DNA from: Paralvinella palmiformis | Taxonomy: Eukaryota > Annelida > Polychaeta > Terebellida > Alvinellidae | DNA: 64,000 nt | Direction: 5' to 3' | Assembly (NCBI GenBank): GCA_025642065.1 | Contig: JAODUP010000270.1 | Location: 572,001-636,000 of the forward strand | Part shown: positions 48,150-60,754 of the stretch, one piece after another | Position numbering within the stretch: the stretch's first letter is position 1 | How the letters are laid out: the number at the start of each line of letters is the position of its first letter | Translations under genes and position numbers: made by a program | The notes under the pieces: generated by a model | Seen by the model: only the letters and a program-made list of their open reading frames with translations | Told to the model about the DNA's origin: nothing | Database searches by the model: none

Positions 48150-48815
48150 CAGTCACAATCCGTTAATCCGGAAATCGTTTATCCGACATATCCACCATCC
48201 GACACATTATTGCCTGTGACGGATTTAGCTCCATTATAAATGACTCTTTAGTCCGACAAAATCGTGTTCCGCGTTCCGACTCCGACACTTTATTTCGCCA
48301 ACAGAATGTGACATTTCAATGTAAAATGAACTCGATATTCTGACAACACGAAAATGTTGAAAAATATTTCCTCTATTCCAGTCATGCAAGATACATCGTC
48401 ATGCTGTCAGTAATGGTTAATTAAACCGTCCACCTGCGATAATTGCTATATCGTAACCAATCATCCTTGACCATACACACCGACATACGATGCTTCCATT
48501 ACATGTGGCTATGTAATAGCCAACCATAATCATCCATGGCTAATTACAAACACAAACGTGTGATCTTTCCTATGAGCAGATCACGAGTTAATCTGATGGA
48601 CTAAGTGACACGAGTATTTCTTAATAGTGTATGTAAGAAACAAACATCAAAATGATCAATGACTTCAATGCCATTCCGTAATATTGGGCACGTTTATCGA
48701 ATATTGGTTTAAATACACAGATTACCGGTAAGTCACTGACTCGATATTCCGACATTCTCGTTTATCCGACATATTATCATGTGACAAACCTTGTCGGATT
48801 AACGGATTCTTACTG
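48150..48815. mobile_element. pogo/Tigger-like MITE
   Basis: Termini CAGTCACAATCCGTTAATCC and, in reverse complement, CAGTAAGAATCCGTTAATCC, each flanked by TA (48148-48149, 48816-48817). CAGT...ATTAATCCG ends with TA duplications are typical of Tigger-type elements. Interior repeats of TTATCCGACAT in both orientations; no transposase. Confidence 0.85.
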
Positions 48816-48817
48816 TA

Positions 48818-50655
48818 CATAAAAAACTGTACATATCATATGTTGAGGTCAGTGGGAAGACAGGTTCGACTAAACTGTCCCTTCAATCTTCATTGGCAGT
48901 ATGACGTTCTGTTATTGCATTGTATCTATTGTATGTAAGCATATGGAAATGGAAATTTAAAATAGATTTCAGTTCAGTTTAGGCAATGTTAGAATATTGA
49001 CCTGGCCTCTTTCAGGGACTATCTTAGCAGCACGGATTTAATCAGCAAACCACAGGATGCTCTCTGGATGGTTGATATAATTCTACAATATCGCAGTTGA
49101 TTGATGAACTTGTTCCAATTATAACAAAAACCATGTTTGATTTACGTGAAGTTCCGTTGTAAACAAAGGATATCCCATCAGCGAAGCGACCACCGGCGGT
49201 ACCGTGAACACGTCTGGATGAGAACTACCCTCCCTGTTAACCACGAGATGTTGATCCTTGCATGTTTGGATGTTTGCGATTTATTGGCCGCATCAGAATC
49301 TGTTTATTATACAAATAAGATAACGGCCGGTGAATGAAATCAGAAGGCTTTCATTAACGTGATATAAATAACGTCCTTCGCAGGAAGTAGACCATTTTTC
49401 CCCCTAATGCATTTCACTCGGATGAAGGACGGCGGAAGGTTTCGATTGGTACTTTCAACAGAAGAGCTAAATAATTCAGGATAATTGTGAAGCACCTGAA
49501 CAAAACAAAAAAGCTATAAATATCACGTGGACAGTTTTATACCATCTTCTTTCTTCTTCTTATCCTCTTCATCCCCAGTGGGACATAAGGCTACAGCAAC
49601 AACACTGCTAATTGTTCGCGTAGTTTCCACAACAGGCTTGTTTTTACGGGGTGGGCTTGTTAGTCCCACGCCCAACTCCGAAACTTGGAGGACCGGGTCC
49701 AGAGTCTTTAAGACAACCAAGCCCCACCACCATCGGCAAGGTACCAGCAAAGGGGGGGGGGGCAGTTTTATCCCACTCGCTGGAATCGACGTGACCAAGT
49801 CTATCAGGGAATACTCTGATGTGTTCTGTGAATTAGACTCTACATCAACATGGCCGATCAAAGGCTGTCTCGGTGTACTTAGTGCACTAATGGCAAAATA
49901 GTAAATTTATCGTTAGGTAATGAATCGTTACCTACCATGACGAAGTCTGCTGAAGTGACATCCTTAATCAAGAATCCCATTCTGGATAGAAACGATATAA
50001 AATAAAATAAAAAAACTACCGCCCTGTCTCTAATTTGTCCTTCATCTCGAAGTTAATTGAGAGAGCTGACGCTGGTGATTTAAATCATCATGTTCATGAC
50101 AATTTCATTGAAGTCTTGATCTAATGATACCCAAAAATTATGATCTATTCGAATAAATGACTGTCATTTATCTTATAAAATATCAACTATTTCATTAATA
50201 CGGTCTTTTAAATCCAATTATTTTTAATCCTAACTGAATTTTATATTTCATAGTAAACGTTTATTATTAGTTATTTGGGAGTAATTGTAGCTAGTGGTTA
50301 TGGAACAGTCTTATATGTCCCTGTATTTAATAAAAGCTGTAAAACAAAACGAAAAAGGTTTTAGAAGCAATGATATAGTAACTTATTTTTAATGAACACA
50401 TGGAATAAAATGGGTTGTTAAATCAGTGCTAAAAGTCCTATTCCATTCAATAAGTGCACACAGCAAGTGATATACCATCTACGAGAAGATCCTCTGGGTG
50501 GACGGATATCTATGCGGTAAACATTTAATTTGTGTAATGTACAAATGTAGCCAAAAGTAAAATATATCATAAATCAGAGATATTTTCTCACAAATGACGA
50601 TAATTACCTGTCCGTGAATTACTCTGCACTAGACGACAAAAGGTGTTTGTCCAAC
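48818..50655. other. Gene-free stretch; GC-richer segment 49530-49870
   Basis: No gene recognised. 49530-49870 is open on both strands (124 and 112 codons) and GC-richer than its surroundings, with an 11-G tract at 49752-49762. It looks like a retroelement or captured coding piece, but no motif supports a family. Confidence 0.4.
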
Positions 50656-50833
50656 CAGAGGTATATCCTACGGAAAATAGCGCCTATGCCAAGCACTGAA
50701 ATTGTGCCCCTTACCCAATATCTGACACTTACCTTCCAGATAACTTTACCATAAAATCAGCTAAAATACCAGTCAGTGGCGCCCCCCTTCAAATGGCGTG
50801 TCCCATAGATGCCACCCCTTAGATACGTCACTG
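50656..50833. mobile_element. CAGAGGTATATC-ended MITE
   Basis: Left end CAGAGGTATATCCTACGG and right end, in reverse complement, CAGTGACGTATCTAAGGGG. A relative with only the left end is at 10810-10925. No matching target duplication is seen. Confidence 0.6.
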
Positions 50834-51138
50834 CTACCCAGCGGATTACATTGGAAGGCGATAAATTGTAGGATTTGATTTCCACAATTCAACACATACC
50901 TCCACATCCAGCCCAATCTCATTTTATTCACATATATACCAGTTAGCCACAATTTTACTACGTATCATAACGCGTGCTGCTGTGGTTGAAATTCAACGAC
51001 TATATAAAAATTAGGGAGTGGCAATTGATTGCTGACCGATACTCTGACCGAGAAACATATGACAGATTTCGAGTGGAAGAACTGTTTTAATCATTCAGCA
51101 AGATAAGCCTTATATCTACTGATGTTGTCGAACTGTTA

Positions 51139-51415
51139 TGGCGCAGTTAGTTAGAACGTAACACTCGTAGCCGAAGAGTCGCGGGTCCGAGGCTTCGGGA
51201 GCTGCAATGCTGTCGTGTGGCAACTGGTTCACTCAGCCTATAATGGCAGCATGCGTTGTAGGCTGCGTTGGAAGTTAAGGTGGTGTTGGATTGAAATAGA
51301 TAATAATATTGTACAGCGTCTCAGAACAGGGTTACCTAGTTCTGGTGCTATATTTATTATTATTATTATTATTATTACTAACTCCCAGCAGTTATTTGCA
51401 AAACTAGGAGAGTAG
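51139..51415 (+). repeat. tRNA-derived SINE, family 5 (single copy seen)
   Basis: Head 'atggcgcagttagttagaac' (A-box-like) with 'gcgggtccgaggc' (B-box-like) about 40 bp later, then a body ending in an (ATT)n tail at 51352-51376. Ends approximate. Confidence 0.6.
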
Positions 51416-51689
51416 CCTGAAATATAATCCACACCATTTAGCGTTAATATATAGGTAGGTGGGAGCGGCCCCGACGCTTGGCCATATCTGGCTCTTTTCA
51501 TTGATTAGCCAAATTAGTCAGCTTAGGCCATTCCTCGGACAAAGGTCGCCCGTCTTTAAACGAAGGAAGCTTAGCATTAGTTAGCTTGTTGTTAGTAGCC
51601 GTAAATGGAGTGTCTGTTGTTGGCTTAAATATCACTGAATATCAGCATATTACCAGATTCTAGCTAGGGTTGGTAGGTAAGTAAGTAAG

Positions 51690-51960
51690 TATAGTTCGAA
51701 CTATACGCATATTTCAAACAATAGACAATTAATAAGGCAAACGCCAAGACATGCGTCTGTAATCCCAGCATTTGTTAATATACTGTACGTCAATAATGAC
51801 AAGTCTAAAATCTATAGTTACTAAGATCACCTTTAGCCAAATTGCCCACCCTCCAAACATTTAATTCAACAATGAGTTTCATCTCACTAAGCAATCAACT
51901 ACATTAAGATAATAATATTTCTAGCTCATGCTGATACCCTATTACCTTTACGTTGGGGTG
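51690..51960 (+). repeat. Dispersed repeat, copy 2 (partner at 13735-13960)
   Basis: Ordered similarity with copy 1, plus an extra internal stretch around 51815-51885 that copy 1 lacks. No coding sequence. Confidence 0.65.
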
Positions 51961-52049
51961 GACAGATGTTTTTCAAACACAGGTAAAAATCCAAATATTG
52001 TCAGTTTTGAGCTGGGATTGAGGTTTTTAGTTTGTGTTAATTTTTAATC

Positions 52050-52130
52050 TTATCTAGAGTACTGCGCTGCAAACCTCCGGGACTGTTAGTTCGAATCCTT
52101 CTCATACGTGTGTTTACGACATGTTTTTTT
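52050..52130 (+). repeat. SINE family 6 fragment
   Basis: 'gcgctgcaaacctccgggac' followed by a good B box 'tagttcgaatccttctcata' resembles 27765-27810. The 5' part of the head is missing. A 15-C tract lies downstream at 52390-52404. Confidence 0.5.
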
Positions 52131-52889
<759 letters not shown>

Positions 52890-53445
52890 TACAGGTTCAG
52901 ACACAACTTAATTTCGTTCGAAGTATCATCTGGCTCGTGAACTAACTTCGAGACACCACAACCTCTCTTTGCATGTACACATCAAAACAAGCCAAAACCT
53001 TCCCCCTGATTTAGAGAATAAAATCACTTCGTTCCACCATCGTCCCCCTGACTAGAAAATACTTTTACTTCACTGTTCAAACTATACAAAACGTCGGGCT
53101 TACTACATATAACTCCAAAATATATTAGTTAGTTTTTAGACCCCAAAATGAAGCCCCATCTCATCATCGATCACACGATGTGGCCATTGTATCCTTAGTT
53201 TATATCATAGATGGATCAAAACAAATAGCTCGTGTCCACGAGAGAATGGATACCGTTCATCGGCGCCTCGCTTTCGTGTGTCATGTTCACTTTATCATAA
53301 ATTATTACTGTACATCCACAACATACTTAGCCGTTTACTCCTAAACCCACTTTGACGTTGGGATTTCGACAGGTCTACTGGGTTGGTTGTGCCGATGACC
53401 ATATAAAAAAGGAGAGTTTCTGCTGCGCTCTCCCGTCAGACTGGG

Positions 53446-53515
53446 CGCTATTAATCTAGCGGCAGCGTGTTGGATCACAGATCAATATCACCCGTGTCCA
53501 ATTCCGCAGGTCCAG
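53446..53515 (+). repeat. SINE family 1, head fragment
   Basis: 'gggcgctattaatctagcgg' through 'cagatcaatatcacccgtgt' matches the tRNA-like head on the + strand. The body is absent, and an opposite-strand copy begins about 20 bp further on. Confidence 0.7.
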
Positions 53516-53529
53516 ATCGCTGTTTAATA

Positions 53530-53723
53530 AGCAAGATGGTGATGATTGATGTTATACGGTCACTTTTGTGCACATAGTAGGCTAACTGGGGCGAGCGGCC
53601 TCCAGAGGTAATGAAGCGAAGATAAAGATGAAACAGCCTTCAGATATGCCCACGCCGAGAATCGAACACGGGTGGTAGTGATCGGTGGTCCAACACACTA
53701 CCGCTAGACCACGGAGGCGCCGC
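53530..53723 (-). repeat. tRNA-derived SINE, family 1, near complete
   Basis: Reverse complement starts ggcgcctccgtggtctagcg, with B box gttcgattctcgg, the family body and a short ATC-type tail at 53530. Best-preserved head of the family in the window. Confidence 0.9.
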
Positions 53724-54000
53724 AATTTAAAGCACATAAAGTGTAATTTATTTATTTTTAGAGCGATCAATATTTGTAATTTGAAATGCGTTTTTCTTGG
53801 TTTTCTTCTAATAATTCTTTCTCAAAGTGTCCAGTAAAATATCATAGAATGATGTTGCACTACATGATACACTTATAATGTCTTAACACGAAGTTAGCGA
53901 TATTTCGATTGACATGTGTCAGGAAAAACTAAAAAATTACCGGCAAAAGCCATATTTAATTACTGTACACCTCTCTATCAAGCCAAAATATCAAACATAA

Positions 54001-54067
54001 CACACACACACACACACACGCACACATACACGCACACACACACACACAAACACACACTTATACACGC

Positions 54068-54124
<57 letters not shown>

Positions 54125-54164
54125 GCAAACACGCACAAACATACAAACACACCCACACACATAT
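54001..54164. repeat. Compound microsatellite (CA)n(TA)n(CA)n
   Basis: Imperfect CA tract, (TA)n at 54070-54114, then further CA/CACG-rich sequence. It runs directly into the 14-bp minisatellite. Confidence 0.95.
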
Positions 54165-54436
54165 TGTGATATTCTAATGTGATATGTCTAGTGTGATATA
54201 TCTAGTGTAATATATCTAGTGTGATATGTCTAGTGTGATACGTCTAGTGTAATATTTCCATTACGATATGTCTAGTGTGATATTTCCATAGTGATATGTC
54301 TAGTATAATATTCTAATGTGATATACCTAGTGTGCTACATCAAGTGTGATACGTCTAGTATGATATATCTAGTGTGATATGTCTAGTGCGATACGTCTAG
54401 TGTGGTACGTCTTGTATGATATGTATAGTATGGGTA
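54165..54436 (+). repeat. 14-bp minisatellite, unit TGTGATATGTCTAG
   Basis: About 19 tandem variants of TGTGATATGTCTAG, some changed to TATTTCCAT or ATACGTCTAG. Period is steady at 14 with a few 12-15 bp units. Non-coding. Confidence 0.93.
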
Positions 54437-54689
54437 ATATATTTTAATTGTCATAAACAACAAACATACATGATAGTTAGACGAGAGCCAGTCAGAGGAT
54501 GAAAAATAGATAAATCCACCATATATCAAATTATTTTATTTGTTTAGCCTCGGCCACACCTACAAACACAGTTGTGATACTGAGATTCACTCCCGACAAC
54601 CTGGTATCGGACTGTTCCACTACCCCCCCCCCTCACCTCCCCCCCCCCAATGTTAACTGACGATACCGTGATATTATACTTTCTGTTGT

Positions 54690-55152
54690 AATACGAGAGC
54701 TGGTTGTTATATGTTTACGTTCAGTGACCATTTATAGTAACATCCTGATCGCCGATGGCTAGTTCGGAACGACCTCTCTACGAAAACATATCGTGATCGT
54801 ATTTCCCGGAAAACGAACCGAGCGTCCGCATTGACTACGGAACCCAGCATCGTCGTTTGGGCTCAGGTTTGATGCGGTTCCCTCTTCCCATTAGCTGCGC
54901 GTCCCTCTTTGCGACGGATCGTGACTTACTAACACCTGGCGTTGAGTGGTGTTTGCGTGTATACAAACGAAAACCGCATCGTGGCAAGGTGCGTCTAATT
55001 AGGCCGCAATCATTCGCCAGAGGGAGTAGTCGTTCCGTTAGTTGCCCATTTGAAGGTCTTCTACAGCGCTGGTGAGCGGCTCGCGGACTTATCGTCATTA
55101 AGGTAACAAGGCGTCGGGACGTCGTGGGCTTTCGTTCCCATCACCTCCCAGC
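54690..55152 (+). other. GC-rich upstream region of the GPCR
   Basis: Composition rises from AT-rich to clearly GC-rich with many CG dinucleotides before the GPCR start. It may be 5' UTR and promoter. No TATA box or splice acceptor stands out. Two poly-C tracts lie just upstream (54623-54632 and 54639-54648). Confidence 0.45.
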
Positions 55153-56115
55153 ATGAATCAAGCTTCATCTTCTTGCTGCAAACCGACGGAAAACTACCAA
55201 TCTTTTGCCGCCACCGTCTGGATTTACGGATCGCCGACTCTCATCGTCCTGGGAACGATCGGCAACATTCTGGCCGGGATGGTGATGATGAGAAAACGGC
55301 AAAGAAAGTACACCACCAGCTTCTATCTGACGTATCTCGCCTTTCTGGATACGGTAATCCTGTACACGGGACTGTCCAGACAGTGGATTCTCGCCCGCTT
55401 CGGTCTGGACATCCGCCATCAGACGTCCGGGGTTTGTAAGCTGCACATGTTTCTGATGTATTACCTCGTCCATATAGAAGCCTGGCTGCTCAGCTGTGTG
55501 GCCATAGAGAGGTTGGCGGCCGTCTGGTGGCCGATGCAGGCTAAGTACATTTTCACGCGTCGATTCGCCATGATCCAGATGGCCAGCTTCAGCGCGTTTC
55601 TCTTCGCGGCCGACGCCCACCTGTTCTGGACGCAGGCGTTGATCCCGGAAGGGGCGGGTAACATTTGCGCGATAAATCCACGATTTTTGGCGTTCCGAGT
55701 GAACGTCTGGGGTTGGATGGACATGACCATAGCCTCAATTATGCCTTTTTCGACGATGATCACCTGCAACGTGGCCGTCGTGGTGAAGATCGTCCAGCAA
55801 CAACGGATGAAGCGAAACCATGGCACGACGCAGGAAACCAAAGTACAAAGCGTTACCATGATGCTGCTAGCGGTCTGTGTGGTGTTTCTAATCTGCACTT
55901 TGCCCATCACCATCTACCTGTCAGACACTGATAGCTTCGAATCGGCTTACGGCTGTTGTTTCAGCAGTTACGTCCTATGGCCGATATTTAACATGCTGCT
56001 CTATCTAAATAACACAACCAATTTCGTCCTATATTGCGTCAGCGGTAAGAAGTTTCGTCAACAGCTCCGAGCCATGTTTTCGTGCCGCCCCAACACCATT
56101 GCTGCACATCCGTGA
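55153..56115 (+). CDS. Rhodopsin-class (class A) GPCR, peptide-receptor-like, intronless
   Basis: A 320-codon single exon, ATG in the context cccagcATGA. Seven hydrophobic helices are visible. Class A landmarks: GN38 in helix 1, LAFLD66 in helix 2, Cys95 before helix 3 for the extracellular disulphide with the Cys in GNICAINP, ERL (119-121) in place of DRY, Pro in helix 5 (IMPFSTM), CTLP in helix 6, and NFVLY in place of NPxxY in helix 7, then a short tail. Such receptors signal at the plasma membrane through G proteins. The overall pattern resembles lophotrochozoan neuropeptide (FMRFamide-like) receptor expansions; the ligand cannot be told. Coding sequence is much more GC-rich than its surroundings. 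An AATAAA near 56371 could end the transcript. Class is firm; subfamily is inference. Confidence 0.92.
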   Translation: MNQASSSCCKPTENYQSFAATVWIYGSPTLIVLGTIGNILAGMVMMRKRQRKYTTSFYLTYLAFLDTVILYTGLSRQWILARFGLDIRHQTSGVCKLHMFLMYYLVHIEAWLLSCVAIERLAAVWWPMQAKYIFTRRFAMIQMASFSAFLFAADAHLFWTQALIPEGAGNICAINPRFLAFRVNVWGWMDMTIASIMPFSTMITCNVAVVVKIVQQQRMKRNHGTTQETKVQSVTMMLLAVCVVFLICTLPITIYLSDTDSFESAYGCCFSSYVLWPIFNMLLYLNNTTNFVLYCVSGKKFRQQLRAMFSCRPNTIAAHP

Positions 56116-57632
56116 TGGAAGTGTTCTCAGATTAAATTAGAGTTGACGGAGATCACGCGAATATGCAGTTCCCGAATGAGAAGATTAAGAGGAGTCACGT
56201 GATTTGTATTCGTGTGTCGATCTGAGTACCCTGTTCGACTTTCTTCATAAAAATAGAATTACGCGTTTGATAATATATCAATATATCTGTTTTTTCTTCT
56301 TCTATTTTGTCGAAATTAAAGCCAACAGATGTCGCAGTTGGTAATGTCGCAGATAATCTTTATTCCCAATCAATAAATTGAATTTAAAATTTTGTTATTC
56401 GCTGCCTGCTGACTTATGATGTCCGATTTAATTTTGTAAACATAAAACATGAAGTAATCTGTGAGAAACTTGAAGAAGATTTTCCTATGACCTGACCTAT
56501 GTGACATAAAAAATGTCATTAAATTCATAGTAAAAGTTATGATTTGAATGAAATTATCGGTTAACCAGAGGTCGTGGTGTATCAAAAATGTGTCTCTAAT
56601 AAAAACAGGTTAGAAATGAAAAACATAATTTTAATTCAGTATCTTTATCAAATCCTTTTATTATCCACTGGATTATTTAATATATAGTATTTGGTATATA
56701 GTTGTTGTTGTTATTTTTGTTGTTATGTTGTTGTTGTTGTTGTTATCTGCTATTCTAGTATAATACATACCAATGTTAAAGATTGGATGCATTTGTTTAA
56801 AAGTTTTATATGATAAATAACATAGTGTATATATTGTTATTTTTCATTGTGCTGTTTGTCACCATAATCATAAATATTCATGTCCAGTTCCAAGATCATA
56901 ATGTTATAATATTTAATAAAATTAGATTAGTATAATGTTGATGTCTGATCCTTGTAATGAAATAAATAAATGACAAATATATATAAGTAACACGCACGAA
57001 CGCACGCACGCACGCACGCACGCACATACACACATACACGTACGCACATACAGGCACACGTACACCCACGAAAATAGGACCTATCTGAATGATAAACGCG
57101 ACATAAAATGTTCACTAAATTGGTTTAAGAATTATGTACATATTTAATATATTTATATTCATCAGTTAAATTAAACTGTGTTTTCAAACAATGAATTATC
57201 TACGTCGTAAAAGATCTTCCAGGACTCAAATATTATATAAATCATAATCCATAATGTAACTTGGCTCAAGCTTTCTGTAGTGGACTCTTACGTGAATGAT
57301 TAGTCTATGAGATAATATCAGTCACGGTCACAGTCACAGGAATATGAGTGTGAACTGTCATATTCAGGTAGATAACTCCGGATATGAGTGTGAACTATGA
57401 TATTCAGGGAGACTACTCTGGATATCAGTATGAATACTTTCATATGTTACCCTGTTCGTGGTCATATAGAAAACTAATCAGATGTACTGCGGGTTCTTAT
57501 TTCCTGTTTTGGATTATGGTCATTGCTCAAAGCCTAAATTTAAACTATTTCACGTCGTCGGAAATATTTTCACACATGAACTGGAATTTAATTTGAAGCA
57601 TTCATTACTCGTTAATATATATATATATATAT

Positions 57633-57695
<63 letters not shown>

Positions 57696-58361
57696 TAAAC
57701 ATATTCACAAAGATGTCAAGTTGGACCGTGATGATCTTTCTATATATCCACATTATCACTTAAGGTATCAAATAACATTATTATATTCCGGTTGAGTATG
57801 TAATCTGAACATTAAAGGGCTTGGAACTGTGGCCTGGTCCAGTTTGAAAATATATGCGAAGAAAAACGCTTTCAGACAAGATTCTTTGCTGATGAATCTT
57901 TAGAAATATATTTGATCTTCTACTAATACTGGTGTCTGACCTATTTACTAAAATGGACGCGTTTGTCATTTATCAAACTGTTCCGTCATTTTGTCAAAAT
58001 TATTGTTTATTTTCTATGATCCTTTGATGTATTCGCTACTTGAAATATGTTATCATCTGTAAGTCATATTATGAGTTATGAAAAAACACACAACCAAATT
58101 GGACCTAGTATACGGCCCAGTGGGATACTATTCAGGATACGGTTCCATGAGGACGTTCTGTTATTTACACCAACCCTCTAGAAATTAAAGAAAAGTTTTA
58201 AGCCTATTAAATATACTGGAGATTATCAGTTTAATAAGTAATTAGTGGCTAATCTCGGTATTAAAAACTTTTTTGAAGTGAAGGTTTATTGAATTTCTAT
58301 TGATGTATCAATATCTAGTATCTCTGACTAGACGTCTAATATCGGATATCACCAGTGCTCA
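56116..58361. other. 3' flank of the GPCR and gene-free stretch
   Basis: (GTT)n near 56701-56748, ACGC repeats at 57000-57025, (AT)n at 57614-57692. No other gene recognised. Confidence 0.5.
57614..57692. repeat. (AT)n microsatellite
   Basis: About 79 bp of AT repeats with a single 'ag' interruption near 57633. Confidence 0.97.
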
Positions 58362-58611
58362 TTTTTATAGTAAAATAACTCATTTAATAATAATTTTATA
58401 GTAAAATAACTCATTTAATAATAATTTTATAGTAAAATAACTCATTTAATAATAATTTTATAGTAAAATAACTCATTTAATAATAATTTTATAGTAAAAT
58501 AACTCATGTAATAATAATTTTATAGTAAAATAACTCATTTAATAATAATTTTATAGTAAAATAACTCATTTAATAATAATTTTATTGTAAAATAACTTAT
58601 TTCATAATAAT
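58362..58611 (+). repeat. 31-bp tandem repeat
   Basis: About eight copies with period 31 (TTTTATAGTAAAATAACTCA followed by TTTAATAATAA). Central copies are identical; the last one is diverged (tattgtaaaataactta). Confidence 0.95.
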
Positions 58612-58984
58612 GTTCAGCATTTAGTTATATCTGTATGCCTAAATGGTAAAATAAATAGTGACTTTAAGTACACTTGTGAAAATCACGATAACTATGGCAC
58701 TCACATATGAATGCTTTAACTATTATAATTATTATTTTGAACAGTAAGTATTTATTTCCAACATATATTGTAATTTTACAATAGTTTAATACATATACAG
58801 TAATTGTGGGAGCAAGGTAGCCGGAGCTATATTTACATTAACCCCTGACTAATCATAAATAAATTTGACAACTAAAAAAAGGCCGCTAGTGTATTTCAAA
58901 TCTGGTCACGTGTCATTGATAAATATGGAATTATAAGGACCAAGTACCGAGGAGTCTAGACTGTACAATAAGGGTCGTTGCATT

Positions 58985-60480
58985 TTACAGTTTTCTTAGT
59001 TTGTGGTCTTGATTTACAATACAAGTGGAAAGGGTACGATTCCACTTGTTCCATATGATAGGGAAATGAAATAAGGGCAACTTACTTGATAGTGCAGAGT
59101 TACATCGAGGTACATTCATATGACTAGATTGTCTTGTCACACGATCAGTAGGTATATCAGAATTGAAGTGGAACATAACATTGAAGGAACGAGGAAGTTT
59201 TTTACTAATAAATTCATCCACGAACAAACATACTTTGTATTGATACTTGTCACTTAATTTGATGATTTCACAATTTTTCAATAACTGATCTGTATGATTG
59301 TTATAACCCACATTATTAACAAAATCGGATAACTCTCTTCTGGAAAGACACAACTTTTTTAGGATTGATGAATTGGCGTTTTCCCAAACTAGAATATCAT
59401 AGGAGATATATGGTTGTATGAGTGCCAGGTATAGAGTTTTCAAAAACAGCTTCGCTTGCTTTATGCAATATAAAGCCCAATAATATTTTGTTCATGTGAG
59501 TCAAATGACATTTAAAAAGAGAGACTCGTCTACAAATATACCAAAACATTTTGGCGGTTTTCTCTTGGAATTGGGAGCCAATTTGCTCTAAACGGTTACG
59601 AACAACTGAAATAATCTAGTTGTTCAGATGAATATTTTTGTATTACCTTTGAAAACTAGGAATTTATTAATTTATTTATTTAACGAGACCTTTCGCACAA
59701 AACCTTTCGCACTCCATTGAAATAAGTAGTTCATTTCCAAATTTTCTCTTTGGTATGAGGTGGCCATATTGCCATCAATACTGACTAAAACAAAATTAGC
59801 AGAAAATTACAATGTATGAGCATTTATGTATTCTGATACATCACTAACATATATGAACTATAGCAAGTGCCCAGGATAGATCCTTGTGATATACCACAGT
59901 TTGTGAAATCAACATCAGACTTCGTTCTACCTATTTTAACATACTGTTTTCTATTTACCAGACAACAGGCAAACATTTGATTGGCGACTCTCCTGATATC
60001 AGAGTAATTTAATTTATTTCATAACGTGTCTGTCTTAATGACATCAAACGCTTTTGAAAGATCGCAGTGGAAGGATAATGTAACTTCCTTATGAGTAGAA
60101 GTATTAACTAATGCACGTTGATTTAATACATTTATAATTGAGTGAATGGTTGAGTGTTTCTGGCGAAAACCATACTGATTCTTATAAAGAATATTATTAC
60201 CATCGAGGAAGCACATTACCTTGTTATACATTATCCTTTCAAAGGTTTTCAAAAAAACTGGAAGAAGGCTGATGGGACTATAGTTTTTAAGTCCCGTAGG
60301 ATCAGAAGCTTTAAGTATTGAAATTTCCTTAGCTGTAAGTAATGATCTATTTATGATGTGGGTCAATGGATATTTAATGTATTCAATTGTTTCTTTGAGT
60401 AGTTTAGAATATATTTAATCATGACCTGCATTACGCTTAGTAAGTTTTAATTTATTTGTGATTTTAACGACTTTATCCGG
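58985..60480 (-). pseudogene. LINE ORF2 relic, reverse transcriptase and C-terminus
   Basis: Minus-strand ORF 60019-60366 contains LKNYSPISLLPVFLKTFERI, NQYGFRQKHSTIHSI and DLSKAFDVI, the fingers and first palm motifs of non-LTR reverse transcriptase. Minus ORF 58985-59443 carries the downstream part (LYLALIQPYISYDILVWENA and FPIIWNKWNRTLS). The palm region between them (about 59443-60019) is frameshifted. It differs in sequence from the LINEs at 15-17 kb. Confidence 0.85.
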
Positions 60481-60754
60481 TTCTATAGTTTCTAAAACTA
60501 TTTAATTCAGTACACTTTCAACGTTTACTAAACTAGGTTAATTAAGGAGTCTCCATAAAAGTGCTCACATAGGTATACTTTTGGTTTGGTTAATGTAGCG
60601 AGAATTCATACCGCAGGCTGGAACACTGACAATATCTGCCTCGTTAGAAAACATTGTTACAGCTAAGACGCAATCTTAGCTCAAGCAACCTGCTTTTTGT
60701 TTTAAGAAAACAAAAGTATTAGTTTCAATCGCTTAGTTTCTTTCTATTCTGCAG

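Noticed and set aside
49523..49901. ORFs of 112 and 124 codons on opposite strands as genes
   Set aside because: No motif or splice context supports either; proline/lysine-rich low-complexity composition and a G tract explain the open frames.
54165..54436. Possible CRISPR-like array
   Set aside because: Units are directly adjacent 14-mers without spacers, in an animal nuclear genome; it is a minisatellite.
55165..55913. Minus-strand ORFs of 150-151 codons over the GPCR
   Set aside because: They are shadows of the GC-rich GPCR coding sequence, whose own frame has all class A motifs.
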